Positions 8,598-19,363 of a stretch of 64,000 bases of DNA are shown here, piece after piece (position 1 is the stretch's first letter; each line of letters begins with the position of its first letter). The DNA is taken from assembly GCF_017309385.1 (NCBI RefSeq), contig NZ_JAFJMJ010000001.1, positions 1,488,001 through 1,552,000 of the forward strand, given 5' to 3'. The stretch comes from Amycolatopsis sp. 195334CR (GTDB lineage: Bacteria; Actinomycetota; Actinomycetes; Mycobacteriales; Pseudonocardiaceae). The notes under the pieces were generated by a model. That model was not told the DNA's origin, made no database searches, and was given only the letters and a program-made list of their open reading frames with translations. The position numbers and the translations under genes were made by a program.

Positions 8598-10214
8598 GTG
8601 AGGAAGCGTTTGTCCTTGTCCGCCTTACTCGGGGCGGCCGTGCTGGCCGTGTCGACGGTGGCCACGACCGGGGCCGCCACCGCGGCCCCCGAAACCGCGG
8701 CGGCCCAGTCGAACTCGGGCGGAACCCAGCTGGCCGACGTGCTGCCCGCGCCGGTCGAAATCACGCCCAACGGGCAGTCCAAGTTCTGGCTGACCCCGCT
8801 CAGCCGCATCCGCACCCAGCCGGGCTCGAAGGAGGCCAAGCAGGTCGGCGACTACCTGGCCGGCCTGCTGCGCCCGGCCACCGGGTACCCGCTCAAGGTC
8901 AGCTCGGCGCCGTCCTGGGTGCCCGGCATCTCGCTGCTGCTCGGCGGGGCCGACCAGCGCATCGGTGACCAGGGCTACCAGCTCGACTCGAACATCACCG
9001 GGGTGACCATCCGGGCCAACTCGGCCGCCGGGCTGTTCAACGGCGTGCAGTCGCTGCGCCAGCTGTTCGGCACCAAGATCGAGGCCAAGACCCCGCAGCG
9101 CACCGCCTGGTCGGTGGCCGGCGGGCGGATCGTGGACTACCCGCGCTTCGGCTACCGCGGCGCGTTCCTGGACCTGGCCCGGCACTTCCACACGCCGGAC
9201 GAGATCCGCACCTACATCGACCACGTGGCCCAGTACAAGATCAACTACCTGCACCTGCACCTGACCGACGACCAGGGCTGGCGCATCCAGATCGACAGCT
9301 GGCCGAAGCTGACCACGGTCGGCGGCGGACCGGGCACCGGCGTGGACGGCGTCGGCGAGGGCTACCTGACCAAGGCCGACTACGCGGCGCTGAACAAGTA
9401 CGCGGCCGAGCGGCAGATCACCATCGTGCCCGAGATCGACATGCCGGGGCACACCAACGCCGCCCAGTCCACCTACGCCGAGCTGAACTGCGACGGGGTC
9501 GCCCCGCCGCCGCGCACGGACATCGAGGTCGGCTACTCCTCGCTGTGCATCGACGACGAGCTGACCTACAAGTTCGTCGAGGACGTCATCCGCGAGCTGT
9601 CGGCGATGACCCCCGGCCCGTACATCCACATCGGCGGCGACGAGGCCCACGCGACCACGGACGAGGACTTCAAGAAGTTCATGGAGCGCGTGATCCCGAT
9701 GGCGGCCAAGTACGGCAAGAAGCCGTTCGGCTGGCACGAGATCGCCAAGGCCAACTCCCCGGCCACCACCACCCCGCAGTACTGGTGGAGCACGCCGGAC
9801 GGCGACGCCGCGGTGGCCGAAGCGGTCAAGCGGGGCAGCAAGGTCCTGGTCTCGCCTGCCAACAAGGCGTACCTGGACATGAAGTACGACGAGAACACCA
9901 AGCTGGGCCTGAAGTGGGCCGGCTACATCGAGGCGAAGACCGCCTACGACTGGAACCCGGGCACCTTCGTCCCCGGTGTGCCCGAGTCGTCGGTGCTCGG
10001 CGTGGAAGCCCCGCTGTGGTCGGAAACCCTGCGCAACATCAACGACATCGAGTTCATGGCGTTCCCGCGGCTGACCGCGATCGCCGAGCTCGGCTGGTCG
10101 CCGCAGGCCAAGCACAACTGGGAGAACTACCGCGACCGGGTGGCCAAGCAGGGCCCGCGGTGGACCGCCCAGGGCATCGACTTCTACCGATCGCCGCAGA
10201 TCGACTGGAAGTGA
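8598..10214 (+). CDS. Secreted GH20 beta-N-acetylhexosaminidase
   Basis: The 538-aa enzyme has a Sec signal peptide (MRKRLSLSALLG... to TAAPE), an N-terminal GH20b domain and a GH20 catalytic barrel. HIGGDEAH (about 343-350) contains the Asp-Glu pair of substrate-assisted catalysis, and DDQGWRIQI is also conserved. It releases N-acetylglucosamine from chito-oligosaccharides outside the cell, completing the chitinase step encoded at 3549. GGAGG lies 6 nt before the GTG at 8598. The dre-like site upstream suggests co-regulation by DasR. Confidence 0.93.
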   Translation: MRKRLSLSALLGAAVLAVSTVATTGAATAAPETAAAQSNSGGTQLADVLPAPVEITPNGQSKFWLTPLSRIRTQPGSKEAKQVGDYLAGLLRPATGYPLKVSSAPSWVPGISLLLGGADQRIGDQGYQLDSNITGVTIRANSAAGLFNGVQSLRQLFGTKIEAKTPQRTAWSVAGGRIVDYPRFGYRGAFLDLARHFHTPDEIRTYIDHVAQYKINYLHLHLTDDQGWRIQIDSWPKLTTVGGGPGTGVDGVGEGYLTKADYAALNKYAAERQITIVPEIDMPGHTNAAQSTYAELNCDGVAPPPRTDIEVGYSSLCIDDELTYKFVEDVIRELSAMTPGPYIHIGGDEAHATTDEDFKKFMERVIPMAAKYGKKPFGWHEIAKANSPATTTPQYWWSTPDGDAAVAEAVKRGSKVLVSPANKAYLDMKYDENTKLGLKWAGYIEAKTAYDWNPGTFVPGVPESSVLGVEAPLWSETLRNINDIEFMAFPRLTAIAELGWSPQAKHNWENYRDRVAKQGPRWTAQGIDFYRSPQIDWK

Positions 10215-10215
10215 G

Positions 10216-10794
10216 CTAGCGCAAGGAATCCAGGCGGGCGCGGATCCCGATCCGCGCCCGCCTGTATGCGTCGGAACCGCCGTGCAGCACGGAAAACGCG
10301 TTCGCCGTGCGCACCAGCGCCTCGCTCTCGAAGACGAGTTGCTCGGCGTCGTCGAGACCGTCGAGGGAATCCACCAGGAACCGCGTCCAGTTCCGGCTTC
10401 GCGCGACCAGCGCGTCGTGCACCCGCCCGTCCCGCGCGTCGAACTCCGCGGACGTGTGGAAGAAGAAGCAGCCACCGGGGAACACCCGGTCCTCCGAGTA
10501 GTCCAGCCAGCGCTCGCACAACGCGCTGAACCGGTCCAGACCACTCAGCGTCGCCGGTACCGGGTCGACCACGTGCTCGGTGAAGATCGCGTTCGCCGCG
10601 TCGATCGCGGCGAGCTGCAACTCCTCCTTCGAGCCGAAGTGCGCGAAGACCCCGCTCTTGCTCAGGTCCAGTTCCTTGGCGAGCCTGCCGATGGACAGGC
10701 CGTCGAGCCCCTCCACCGAGGCGATGTCCACCGCGCGCCGGAGCACCGCGGCACGGGTCACGTCACCGCGCGCCAGCCGCCCGTCAACCGGCAT
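10216..10794 (-). CDS. TetR-family transcriptional regulator
   Basis: The 192-aa protein has a canonical TetR helix-turn-helix at residues about 14-60 (VLRRAVDIASVEG ... LSIGRLAKELDLSKSGVFAHFGSKEEL) and an all-helical ligand domain. It starts with ATG at 10794, 11 nt inside the end of the MOSC gene, so translation is probably coupled. The C-terminal codons lie inside a strong hairpin shared with the convergent hexosaminidase gene. The target is likely this operon, but no palindromic operator stands out. Confidence 0.88.
   Translation of the reverse strand: MPVDGRLARGDVTRAAVLRRAVDIASVEGLDGLSIGRLAKELDLSKSGVFAHFGSKEELQLAAIDAANAIFTEHVVDPVPATLSGLDRFSALCERWLDYSEDRVFPGGCFFFHTSAEFDARDGRVHDALVARSRNWTRFLVDSLDGLDDAEQLVFESEALVRTANAFSVLHGGSDAYRRARIGIRARLDSLR
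10232..10263. terminator. Bidirectional hairpin inside the TetR 3' coding end
   Basis: AGGCGGGCGCGGATC and its exact complement are separated by 2 nt, giving a 15-bp GC-rich stem 17 nt after the hexosaminidase stop. It lies within the last codons of the convergent TetR gene. There is no U-tract, as is common in high-GC actinobacteria. Confidence 0.6.
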
Positions 10795-11479
10795 CGCGCG
10801 CCTCCATCCGGAGCAGCTTGCCGGTCAGGCCGTGGCGGAACTGCTCGGCCAGCGCGGGCGCCTTCACCGCCCGGCGCGCCAGTTCCAGGTAGGCCGCGCG
10901 CTGCTCGGCGTCCAGGTTCGCCGGGTTGGCGTAGAGGATGAGGTACAGCTCGGCGATCGTCGGGCTCGCCTCGTCCCGTTCGACCAGGGTGAGCGCGCCG
11001 GTGGTGGGCACCGTGCCGGGCTGCCGGACGCGCAGGTACCAGCCGCTGCGACCGGAGTCGATCATCGCCGGGATGATGTCGCGGCGCTGCGTCCGCATGC
11101 CGAGCTTGTAGCACGGCGTGCGCGGCTGGGACACCTCGACGAGGGCGTCGCCCCAGGTCCAGACGTCGCCGATGCGGATGGTCGATTCGTCGGCACCGGT
11201 CAGGGAGAGGTTCTCGCCGACCGAGCCGGGCGCCAGGTCGAAGGCATCGGCGACCCAGCCGCGGTAGTGCTCGGCCGGGTAGGCGTAGACCGCCTTGTCC
11301 GGGCCGCCGTGCACGCTGAGGTCGGCCTGGGCGTCACCGGCGAGGTTCACCTCCGACAGCTCGAGGTGCGCCTCGCCGGTGCGCTCCTTGGTGATGCCGC
11401 TGAGCACGGGTTCCCCGCGCTGGTGCCCCAGCACGCTCGGCCGCCCGACAAAGACCCCGTTGATCAGCAGTTCCGTCAT
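10784..11479 (-). CDS. MOSC domain protein (YiiM-like)
   Basis: The 231-aa protein has the MOSC fold of molybdenum-cofactor sulfurase C-termini. It shows the LSVHGGPDKAVYAYP segment that begins the family signature, and a Cys in the RTPCYKLGMR motif that can carry the cofactor or persulfide. YiiM-type MOSC proteins reduce N-hydroxylated compounds with the Moco cofactor. It overlaps the following TetR gene by 11 nt, forming a two-gene unit. Start at the ATG at 11479. Confidence 0.86.
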   Translation of the reverse strand: MTELLINGVFVGRPSVLGHQRGEPVLSGITKERTGEAHLELSEVNLAGDAQADLSVHGGPDKAVYAYPAEHYRGWVADAFDLAPGSVGENLSLTGADESTIRIGDVWTWGDALVEVSQPRTPCYKLGMRTQRRDIIPAMIDSGRSGWYLRVRQPGTVPTTGALTLVERDEASPTIAELYLILYANPANLDAEQRAAYLELARRAVKAPALAEQFRHGLTGKLLRMEARDAG

Positions 11480-11507
11480 GGTTGAGAAAATAGCACGACC
11501 GTTCGTA

Positions 11508-11848
11508 CTACTCCAGCAACCGCGACCGGATCAGGAAGCGCACACCCTCCGGTGCCTCCAGGGAGAACCCGCTGCCCCGGCCCGGCACCACGTCGATGGT
11601 CAGGTGCGTGTGCTTCCAGTACTCGAACTGCGGTCCGGACATCCACACCGGCACGTCGTCGATGCCGTCCACCCCGAGGTCCCCGAGGTGGACGTCCGAC
11701 GCGCCGATGCGGAACTCCCCGGCGGGGTAACACATCGGCGCGCTGCCGTCGCAGCAGCCGCCGGACTGGTGGAACATCACCGGGCCGTGTTGTTCCACCA
11801 GCTTCCGCAGCAGGTCGGCGGCCTCTTCGGTGAGCGCCACGCGGTCCA

Positions 11849-11849
<1 letters not shown>
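11508..11849 (-). CDS. DUF779 family protein
   Basis: The 113-aa protein contains the DUF779 signature with a Cys-Cys pair (FHQSGGCCDGSAPMCYP) and the segment HLTIDVVPGRGSGFSLE. Members sit beside aldehyde dehydrogenases (for example Rv0459 next to Rv0458) and have no proven function. The Cys cluster suggests metal or redox chemistry. Its ATG overlaps the stop of the aldehyde dehydrogenase in TGATG, so the two are translationally coupled. A much longer overlapping frame reaching 13541 is an artefact. Confidence 0.88.
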
Positions 11850-13372
<1,523 letters not shown>

Positions 13373-13432
13373 CTGGGCTCTGACCTCCTGCTTCGCTGCC
13401 GGATCGGTGGTGGCGGCGAAGGTAGGCGCGGT

Positions 13433-13453
13433 GACGTTGCACGGACGTTGCAG
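13433..13453. promoter_or_regulatory. Tandem GACGTTGCA repeats in the ALDH/GAF-regulator spacer
   Basis: GACGTTGCAC and GACGTTGCAG are spaced 11 bp start to start between the divergent aldehyde dehydrogenase and GAF-regulator genes. One-turn spacing of direct repeats fits two protomers binding on one DNA face; the binder is assumed, not shown. Confidence 0.45.
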
Positions 13454-13484
13454 CGCCGTGACGGCGGTCACTACGCTCGTACAG

Positions 13485-14927
13485 ATGGCGGATCTGCTGC
13501 GCGACCCCATCGAGTACGCGCGACTGCTGCGTGCCGTGCACGAGGCCGTGCTGTCCGGGGTCCCGTCACCGCGGTCACCGCGCTCGCTGGTCTCCGAATC
13601 CTGGGACCGTTCGCTCGCCGCGCGGGTCGATCCGGACCGCAAGCTGCCGCCGGTGGTCTACCAGCGGGACGAGGTCGCCGACCTGCGGGACGCGCACCCG
13701 CTGGCGCCGATCCTGCCGCTGCTGCGCCAGACGCTGGTCAGCATCGCCGACGACGCCGAGCACATCATGATCGTCACCGACGCGGACGGGCTGATCCTGT
13801 GGCGCGAGGGTGCCAGCGACGTGTGCCGCCGCGCCGACGAGGTCCGGCTGGCCGAGGGCACGCGCTGGACCGAGGACGTGATCGGCACCAACGCCATGGG
13901 CACCGCGCTGGCCACCGGCGAGGCCGTGCAGATCTACTCCGCCGAGCACCTGGTGCGCACCTACCACACCTGGACCTGCGCGGCGGCGCCGTTGCGCGAC
14001 CCGGACACCGGCGCGCTGCTGGGCGCGATCGACGTCAGCGGGCCGTTGCGCACGGTCCACCCGGCGATGTTGGCGCTGGTCACCGCCTCCGCGAGCCTGG
14101 CCGAGGGTCAGCTGCGCGCGCAGCTGGCCGTTCGCGACGAACGCACGCGGCGGGCCAACATGCCGCACCTGGCCGCGCTGCGCGGGGAACCCGGCGCGCT
14201 GCTGTCGGCGAGCGGCCGGGTGCTGGCCACCGAGTCGTGCGAACTGCCGTCCACAGTGGACATCCGACGTGCCGGTGGTGCGGTGGCGCTGCCGGACGGG
14301 CGGCTCGGCACGGTCGAGCCGCTGCCCGACGGTTTCCTGCTGCGGGTCAAGCGCGGCACCAGGGTGACGCGCGCGCCGAAGCTGTCGCTCCGGTTCCTCG
14401 ATTCCCTTTTCGCCACTGTGGACGGTCGTGAAGTGCCGATCACCCTGCGGCACGCGGAAATCCTCACCCTGCTGGCGTTGCACCCGGCCGGGCTGACCGC
14501 GGACAAACTGGCCTGGCAGCTCTACGGGGACGCGGGCAACCCGGTCACCGTGCGCGCCGAGATCCACCGGCTGCGGGGCCAGCTCGGCCCGGACGCCGTG
14601 CGCACGCGACCGTACCGGCTGGCGGCCGAGCTGGACGCCGACTTCCTGCGGGCCAGGACCGCCGCGCGAGGGGGTGCCACGCCCGACTTCCCCGGCCCGC
14701 TCCTGCCGGAGTCGGAGTCACCCGCCGTCCGGGAGGAGCGCGAGTCGCTGACCGCGCTGGTGCGCCACGTCCACCTGACCACCGGCGACGCCGAGGCCCT
14801 CTGGTCCTATTGGGACACTTCCTGCGGCGTGGACGACACCGAGATCATGGACGCGCTCCTGGACGCCCTCCCCCTCGACGACCCGCGACGCTCACTGGTC
14901 CACACCCACCGAGCCCGCCTCGCCTAG
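13485..14927 (+). CDS. GAF-domain transcriptional regulator (AcoR-like, no AAA+ domain)
   Basis: The 480-aa protein has an N-terminal helical region with [10 protein letters not shown], a GAF-like sensor around residues 90-210 ([36 protein letters not shown]) and a C-terminal region ending in a winged-helix-like segment ([27 protein letters not shown]). The sigma54 AAA+ domain of true AcoR is absent. This architecture occurs beside ALDH-DUF779 genes in actinobacteria. The ATG at 13485 is preferred over upstream frame extension. Its TAG stop overlaps the stop of the convergent hydrolase within a shared CTAG. Confidence 0.82.
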   Translation: MADLLRDPIEYARLLRAVHEAVLSGVPSPRSPRSLVSESWDRSLAARVDPDRKLPPVVYQRDEVADLRDAHPLAPILPLLRQTLVSIADDAEHIMIVTDADGLILWREGASDVCRRADEVRLAEGTRWTEDVIGTNAMGTALATGEAVQIYSAEHLVRTYHTWTCAAAPLRDPDTGALLGAIDVSGPLRTVHPAMLALVTASASLAEGQLRAQLAVRDERTRRANMPHLAALRGEPGALLSASGRVLATESCELPSTVDIRRAGGAVALPDGRLGTVEPLPDGFLLRVKRGTRVTRAPKLSLRFLDSLFATVDGREVPITLRHAEILTLLALHPAGLTADKLAWQLYGDAGNPVTVRAEIHRLRGQLGPDAVRTRPYRLAAELDADFLRARTAARGGATPDFPGPLLPESESPAVREERESLTALVRHVHLTTGDAEALWSYWDTSCGVDDTEIMDALLDALPLDDPRRSLVHTHRARLA

Positions 14928-15739
14928 TCCTCCCGCAGGAACGGCAGCAGGGCCCCCAGCAACGCCGCCGGGTTGTCCTCCTGGACGAGGTGCCCGGCAC
15001 CCGGGATGAGCTTCAGCCGCGCGTTCGGCACCAACCCGGCCAGTTCGGTGGCCTTCGCCGCCGGGATCCACTGGTCGTCGGCACCCCAGCAGACCAGGAA
15101 CGGCAGGTCCAGCTCGGGGTACCGGGGCTGCACCTCGTCGGTGTACCGCTGGTCGGCCTGCGCGATCTGCCGGTAGAACGCGGGCTGCCCGGCCTCCCCC
15201 AGCCAGGGCGCGGTCAAGCTCGTCAGCACGTCGTCGTGCAGGCCCGGCGAGCTGGCCGAGTTGATGTACTCCCGCACCAGCGCCTCGTGCAGGAACGGCG
15301 GCAGTTGCTCGAAGACCGCCGCGTTCTCCCGCACCAGCCGGAAGAACGGCGAACCCCACGGCGCCAGCGCCACCGGGTCCACCACCGCGAGCCGCGAGTA
15401 CGCGTGCCCGTGCAGCAGGTGCGCCCGCAGCGAGACGGCCCCGCCGAAGTCGTGCGCGACCACCGTCGGCCGGTCCAGTCCCCAGTGCTCCAGCAGCTCG
15501 CCGAACACCCGCGCCTGCGCGGCCAGCGAGACGTCCTGGCCGTCGAACTTGGCGGAGACCCCGTACCCCGGCATGTCCCAGACGTGGACCCGCCACCACT
15601 CGGACAGCACCTCGGCGAAGCGCCGCCAGACGAACGACGAGAACGGCGTCCCGTGCAGCAGGACCAGCGGCGGGCCGTCGCCGAAGCTCGCCCACCGCAC
15701 CTCACCGGTCGAACCCTCGAACCGCTCAGTCAGCTCCAT
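14924..15739 (-). CDS. Alpha/beta hydrolase with Asp nucleophile (haloalkane dehalogenase/epoxide hydrolase-like)
   Basis: The 271-aa enzyme has the oxyanion motif LLHGTPFSSFVW, a nucleophile elbow AHDFGG and a C-terminal catalytic His in GAGHLVQEDNP. An Asp in place of the usual Ser is typical of haloalkane dehalogenases, epoxide hydrolases and fluoroacetate dehalogenases. WDMPGYG precedes the elbow. The ATG at 15739 begins MELTERF. It is convergent with and overlaps the GAF regulator by 4 nt. The substrate is unknown. Confidence 0.86.
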   Translation of the reverse strand: MELTERFEGSTGEVRWASFGDGPPLVLLHGTPFSSFVWRRFAEVLSEWWRVHVWDMPGYGVSAKFDGQDVSLAAQARVFGELLEHWGLDRPTVVAHDFGGAVSLRAHLLHGHAYSRLAVVDPVALAPWGSPFFRLVRENAAVFEQLPPFLHEALVREYINSASSPGLHDDVLTSLTAPWLGEAGQPAFYRQIAQADQRYTDEVQPRYPELDLPFLVCWGADDQWIPAAKATELAGLVPNARLKLIPGAGHLVQEDNPAALLGALLPFLRED

Positions 15740-15762
15740 GCGACCACCCAAGCAGAGCCGAA

Positions 15763-15777
15763 GTAGACACCGTCTAC
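15763..15777. promoter_or_regulatory. GTAGAC-N3-GTCTAC palindrome upstream of SGNH-tetR
   Basis: A perfect 6-bp inverted repeat with 3-nt centre lies 24 nt upstream of the hydrolase start at 15739 and 54 nt upstream of the SGNH gene start. Size and position suit a dimeric repressor; the TetR gene downstream of SGNH is a candidate binder. Confidence 0.45.
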
Positions 15778-15830
15778 ATCGGTTTGCTACAAAGTGGGAC
15801 CCGGTTGAACAGATGGTGACGGAGAGATGA

Positions 15831-16643
15831 ATGGGCTACGAACGCTTTGTCGCGCTCGGCGACAGCTGCACGGAAGGGCTCGACGACCCGCATCCGGCGG
15901 ACGGGCGCTACCGCGGCTGGGCCGACCTCGTCGCGGCCCGCCTCGCCATGGACGCACCCGGGTTCCGCTACGCCAACCTCGGCGTGCGCGGCCGTCGGCT
16001 GGACCAGATCACCGCCGAGCAGGTACCCGCGCTCAGCGTGCTCGAACCCGATCTGGTGGCGTTGTTCGGCGGCGCCAACGACGTGCTCGCCGGCTCCGGC
16101 CCGGCCGAACTGGCCCACCGCGTGGACACCGCAGTCCGCCGGGTCACCGGGCTGGCGCCGAAGGTCGTGCTGTTCACGCTGAGCGACATCTCGCACCGGA
16201 TGCCGTTCGGCAAACGCTTGCGCCCCCGCATCGAGGCACTCAACGACGCCATTCGCGAAGCCGCCGTCAGCTACGGCACCGAATTGGTCGACCTCTGGCC
16301 CGACCGCGCCGCCGACGACCTGCGTTACTTCGGCCGCGACCGCCTGCACCTGTCCGAACTCGGCCACCGCCGCCTCGCCGCACACCTGCTGACCGCGCTC
16401 GACGTGCCGTTCGAGCCGAGCTGGCTGGCGGACCTGCCCGGCGCGCCGACCCGACCGGACGCCCGCGCGCACGCCGAATGGCTGTGGCACGTGGTGCGCC
16501 CGGTCGCGGTCACCCGCCTCCGCAACCGCCTGATCGGCCGCTCCCCCGGCGACGGCTTCCTGCCCAAGCGCCCGGAACTGCTGCCGGTCTCGACCGACGA
16601 GATCAGGGCATGGATCTCCGCCCCGCTCCCCGGCAACGCCTGA
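15831..16643 (+). CDS. SGNH/GDSL-family esterase
   Basis: The 270-aa hydrolase has the four SGNH blocks: GDSCTEG (10-16, catalytic Ser), Gly in NLGVRGRR, Asn in GGANDVL and the Asp-His pair in DRLHLSELGH. It lacks a signal peptide, so it is probably cytoplasmic. GDSCTEG resembles esterases that cleave acyl groups from small molecules or sugars. The ATG at 15831 follows GGAGAG. Its last 34 nt overlap the next tetR gene in another frame, suggesting coupling. Confidence 0.86.
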   Translation: MGYERFVALGDSCTEGLDDPHPADGRYRGWADLVAARLAMDAPGFRYANLGVRGRRLDQITAEQVPALSVLEPDLVALFGGANDVLAGSGPAELAHRVDTAVRRVTGLAPKVVLFTLSDISHRMPFGKRLRPRIEALNDAIREAAVSYGTELVDLWPDRAADDLRYFGRDRLHLSELGHRRLAAHLLTALDVPFEPSWLADLPGAPTRPDARAHAEWLWHVVRPVAVTRLRNRLIGRSPGDGFLPKRPELLPVSTDEIRAWISAPLPGNA

Positions 16644-17170
16644 TCGCCGGCGCGATCGAACTGCTCGGCGCCGACGGCGTCGAGGCGGTGACGTTGCGCG
16701 GCATCGCGAAGCACACCGGCGTCTCGCACGGGGCACCGCTGCGGCACTTCGCCGGGCGCGCCGAACTGCTCTCGGCGGTCGCGGCCACCGGGTTCGCCGA
16801 GTTGTACGCCCGCCGCGAAGCGCTGCCCGCCGGTCCACCGCGCGACCGGCTGGTCGCCGCCTGCCGCGGGTACATCGACTTCGCGCTGGGCAACCCGGCG
16901 ATGTTCGAGCTGATGTTCCGGCACGACCTGCTGGACACCGGCGACGCCGAACTCACGCGTGCCAGCAGCGCGGTCTTCGACTTCTTCGCGGACCTGACCG
17001 CGGCGGCGTCGACCAAGGACACCGACCCGCGCCTGATCGCCGCGTCGTTGTGGGCGGCACTGCACGGACTGGCCCAGCTGTGGTTGTGGGGCGGGTTGTC
17101 CCGGGCCAGCTTCGCGCCCTCGATCGACCTGCCGCTGGCCGTCACGCTGGACGCCTATCTCGGCTCATAG
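16610..17170 (+). CDS. TetR-family transcriptional regulator
   Basis: The 186-aa protein has a TetR HTH (RQRLIAGAIELLG ... VTLRGIAKHTGVSHGAPLRHFAGRAEL) and a helical C-terminal domain with the NPAMFELMFRHDLL motif of the TetR_C_33/WHG-type family. The ATG at 16610 places it 34 nt inside the SGNH gene. The GTAGAC palindrome at 15763 is a plausible operator. Longer upstream frame in the same phase is a shadow of the SGNH gene. Confidence 0.86.
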   Translation: MDLRPAPRQRLIAGAIELLGADGVEAVTLRGIAKHTGVSHGAPLRHFAGRAELLSAVAATGFAELYARREALPAGPPRDRLVAACRGYIDFALGNPAMFELMFRHDLLDTGDAELTRASSAVFDFFADLTAAASTKDTDPRLIAASLWAALHGLAQLWLWGGLSRASFAPSIDLPLAVTLDAYLGS

Positions 17171-17225
17171 ATCGCGAAGAGGCGAAAGGATCCGTCGCCC
17201 CGTGTACTCGCACCGGGGGATCGTG

Positions 17226-19268
17226 CTACCGCTCCAGCGCCACCTTCGGCAGCCGCCGATCCAGCCACGACGGCAGCCACCAGGCCCGCGCCCCGAACAA
17301 CCGCATCACCGCGGGCACGATCAGGCAGCGGATGACCACCGCGTCCAGCAGCACCGCGACCGCCAGGCCGAGGCCGAACTGCTGGAGCATCCGGTCCGAG
17401 CTGAGCACGAACGCGCCGAACACCACGATCATGATCCCGGCCGCCGCGGTGATCACCCCGCCGGTGTTCGCCAGCCCCTCCCGGACCGCACGGGCCGCGT
17501 CCCCGGAGCGCCGCCACTCCTCGTGCATCCGCGAAACCAGGAACACCTCGTAGTCCATGGACAACCCGAAGACGATGGCGAAGATCATCACCGGCACGAA
17601 GGCCTCGATCGGCCCCGGCTGCGCGCCGAACCAGCCCTCCTGGAACACCAGCGTCATCACCCCGAGCGAAGCCCCGATGCTCAGCAGGTTCAGCACCGCC
17701 GCCTTCAACGGCACCAGGATCGACCGGAACACCACGAGCAGCAGCAACGCCGACAACCCGACCACCACCCCGATGAACACCGGCAGCCGCTCACCGATCG
17801 CGGTGGCGAAGTCGTCGGCCGCCGCGGTGGCCCCGCCGACCAGGTACTCACCACCGGTCCGCGCCTCCAGCGCGGGGATCACCTCGGCCCGCAGCCTGGT
17901 CACCAGCTCGTGCGTGGCCTCGTCCTGCGGGCCGCTGTCCGGGAACACCAGCGTGGTCGACACCGCCCCGCCCGACGGCGGCGTGGTGCTGGTGGCCACG
18001 CCGGGCGTGTTCGCCAGCGCCTGCCCGAGCGCGGCCGGGTCCCCACCGTCGGACAACACGATCAGCGGGCCGTTGAAGCCCGGCCCGAAGCCCTCGGCGA
18101 GCAGGTCGTATGCCTGACGCGTGGTCTGCTCGGGCGCCTCGGTCCCGGCGTCGGCGAACCCGAGCCGCATGCCCAGCGCGGGCAGGGAAAGCACGCCGAG
18201 CGCGGCCACCGCGAACAGCAGCGGCGCCCACGGGCGGCGCTGCACCAGCGCACCCCACTTCCGCCAGCGGTCGCCGTGTGCCTTGCCGCGCTTGGTGACC
18301 GCCTTCTCGATGCGACGGCCGAACACGGTCAGCAGCGCGGGCAGCAAAGTCACCGCGGCGATCATGGTCAGCAGCACCGTCATCCCGACCGCCAGCGCGA
18401 CCCCACGCAGCGAACCGAGCCCCAGCACCAGCAACCCGGCCAGCGCGATGATCACCGTCAGCCCGGCGAACAACACCGACCGGCCCGCCGTGTCCAGCGC
18501 CTTCCTGGTCGCCTCGTCCCGCTCCGCGCCGCTCAGGATTTCCGTGCGGTAGCGGGAGAAGATCAGCAGGGCGTAGTCGATGCCGACGCCGAGACCGACC
18601 AGCATCATCAGGTACGGCACGTAGCTCGGCAGCGTGAACACCTGCGACGCCAGCACGATCACGCCGAGCGAACTGCCGACCGCGAACACCGCGGTGAGCA
18701 CCGGCAGGCTCGCCGCCAGGAACGAGCCGAACATGAAGACCAGGATCACCAGCGACGCCAGCAAACCCGCCCCTTCCGCCGGTCCGCCACCGCCTTCCGC
18801 CGCCTCCCGGATCGCGCCGCCACCCAGATCGACGGTCAGCCCGTCGCCTTCCGCGGCCTTCGCGGTGTCGATGATCCGGCGGGTGTCCTCGACCGGGATG
18901 TCCTTGGCCAGCGGCACGGTCGCGTAGGCGGTGTGGCCGTCCTCGGAGAACTGCAGCGGGCTCGGCGGCCCGGCGAGGTGCGGCAACTGCGCGAGCATCC
19001 GCTCCACCCGGTCGGCCGGGATCCCGCCGTCGTGGCGGACCACGATCTGCGCGGCTTCCCCGACCTCGCCGCCGAAGCGGTCCTGCAGCTGCTGGGATTC
19101 CGTGCCCGGCAGCGCGTGGTCGTCCTCGTAGGCGCTGCCGACGGCCTGCGAGGCGAAGGTGATCGCGGCGAGCACCACGATCCACAGCACGATGGCCAGC
19201 CGGCGGTGCCGTTGCGACCATTCCGCGAGCCGCTCGAACCGGCTCCGTTCCACCACTGTTGTGTTCAC
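17226..19268 (-). CDS. MMPL/RND-family membrane transporter
   Basis: This 680-aa protein has two homologous halves, each with a TM helix, a large extracytoplasmic loop and five TM helices, about 12 helices in all. The signature GIDYALLIFSRYRTEI and the second-half GLSMDYEVFLVSRMHEEW are typical of MmpL proton-driven exporters of lipids or drugs. The GTG at 19268 begins MNTTVVERSRFERLAEW. No cognate regulator is adjacent on the same strand, so its substrate cannot be assigned. Confidence 0.92.
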   Translation of the reverse strand: MNTTVVERSRFERLAEWSQRHRRLAIVLWIVVLAAITFASQAVGSAYEDDHALPGTESQQLQDRFGGEVGEAAQIVVRHDGGIPADRVERMLAQLPHLAGPPSPLQFSEDGHTAYATVPLAKDIPVEDTRRIIDTAKAAEGDGLTVDLGGGAIREAAEGGGGPAEGAGLLASLVILVFMFGSFLAASLPVLTAVFAVGSSLGVIVLASQVFTLPSYVPYLMMLVGLGVGIDYALLIFSRYRTEILSGAERDEATRKALDTAGRSVLFAGLTVIIALAGLLVLGLGSLRGVALAVGMTVLLTMIAAVTLLPALLTVFGRRIEKAVTKRGKAHGDRWRKWGALVQRRPWAPLLFAVAALGVLSLPALGMRLGFADAGTEAPEQTTRQAYDLLAEGFGPGFNGPLIVLSDGGDPAALGQALANTPGVATSTTPPSGGAVSTTLVFPDSGPQDEATHELVTRLRAEVIPALEARTGGEYLVGGATAAADDFATAIGERLPVFIGVVVGLSALLLLVVFRSILVPLKAAVLNLLSIGASLGVMTLVFQEGWFGAQPGPIEAFVPVMIFAIVFGLSMDYEVFLVSRMHEEWRRSGDAARAVREGLANTGGVITAAAGIMIVVFGAFVLSSDRMLQQFGLGLAVAVLLDAVVIRCLIVPAVMRLFGARAWWLPSWLDRRLPKVALER

Positions 19269-19363
19269 GGCGAACAGGTTCCGGCAGCGACCCCGGTCGC
19301 GTCGTCATGCTCGCGAGCCGACTTCGCCTACCCCGGGAGTTGTTCCCTACGGGCGATCCCGTA

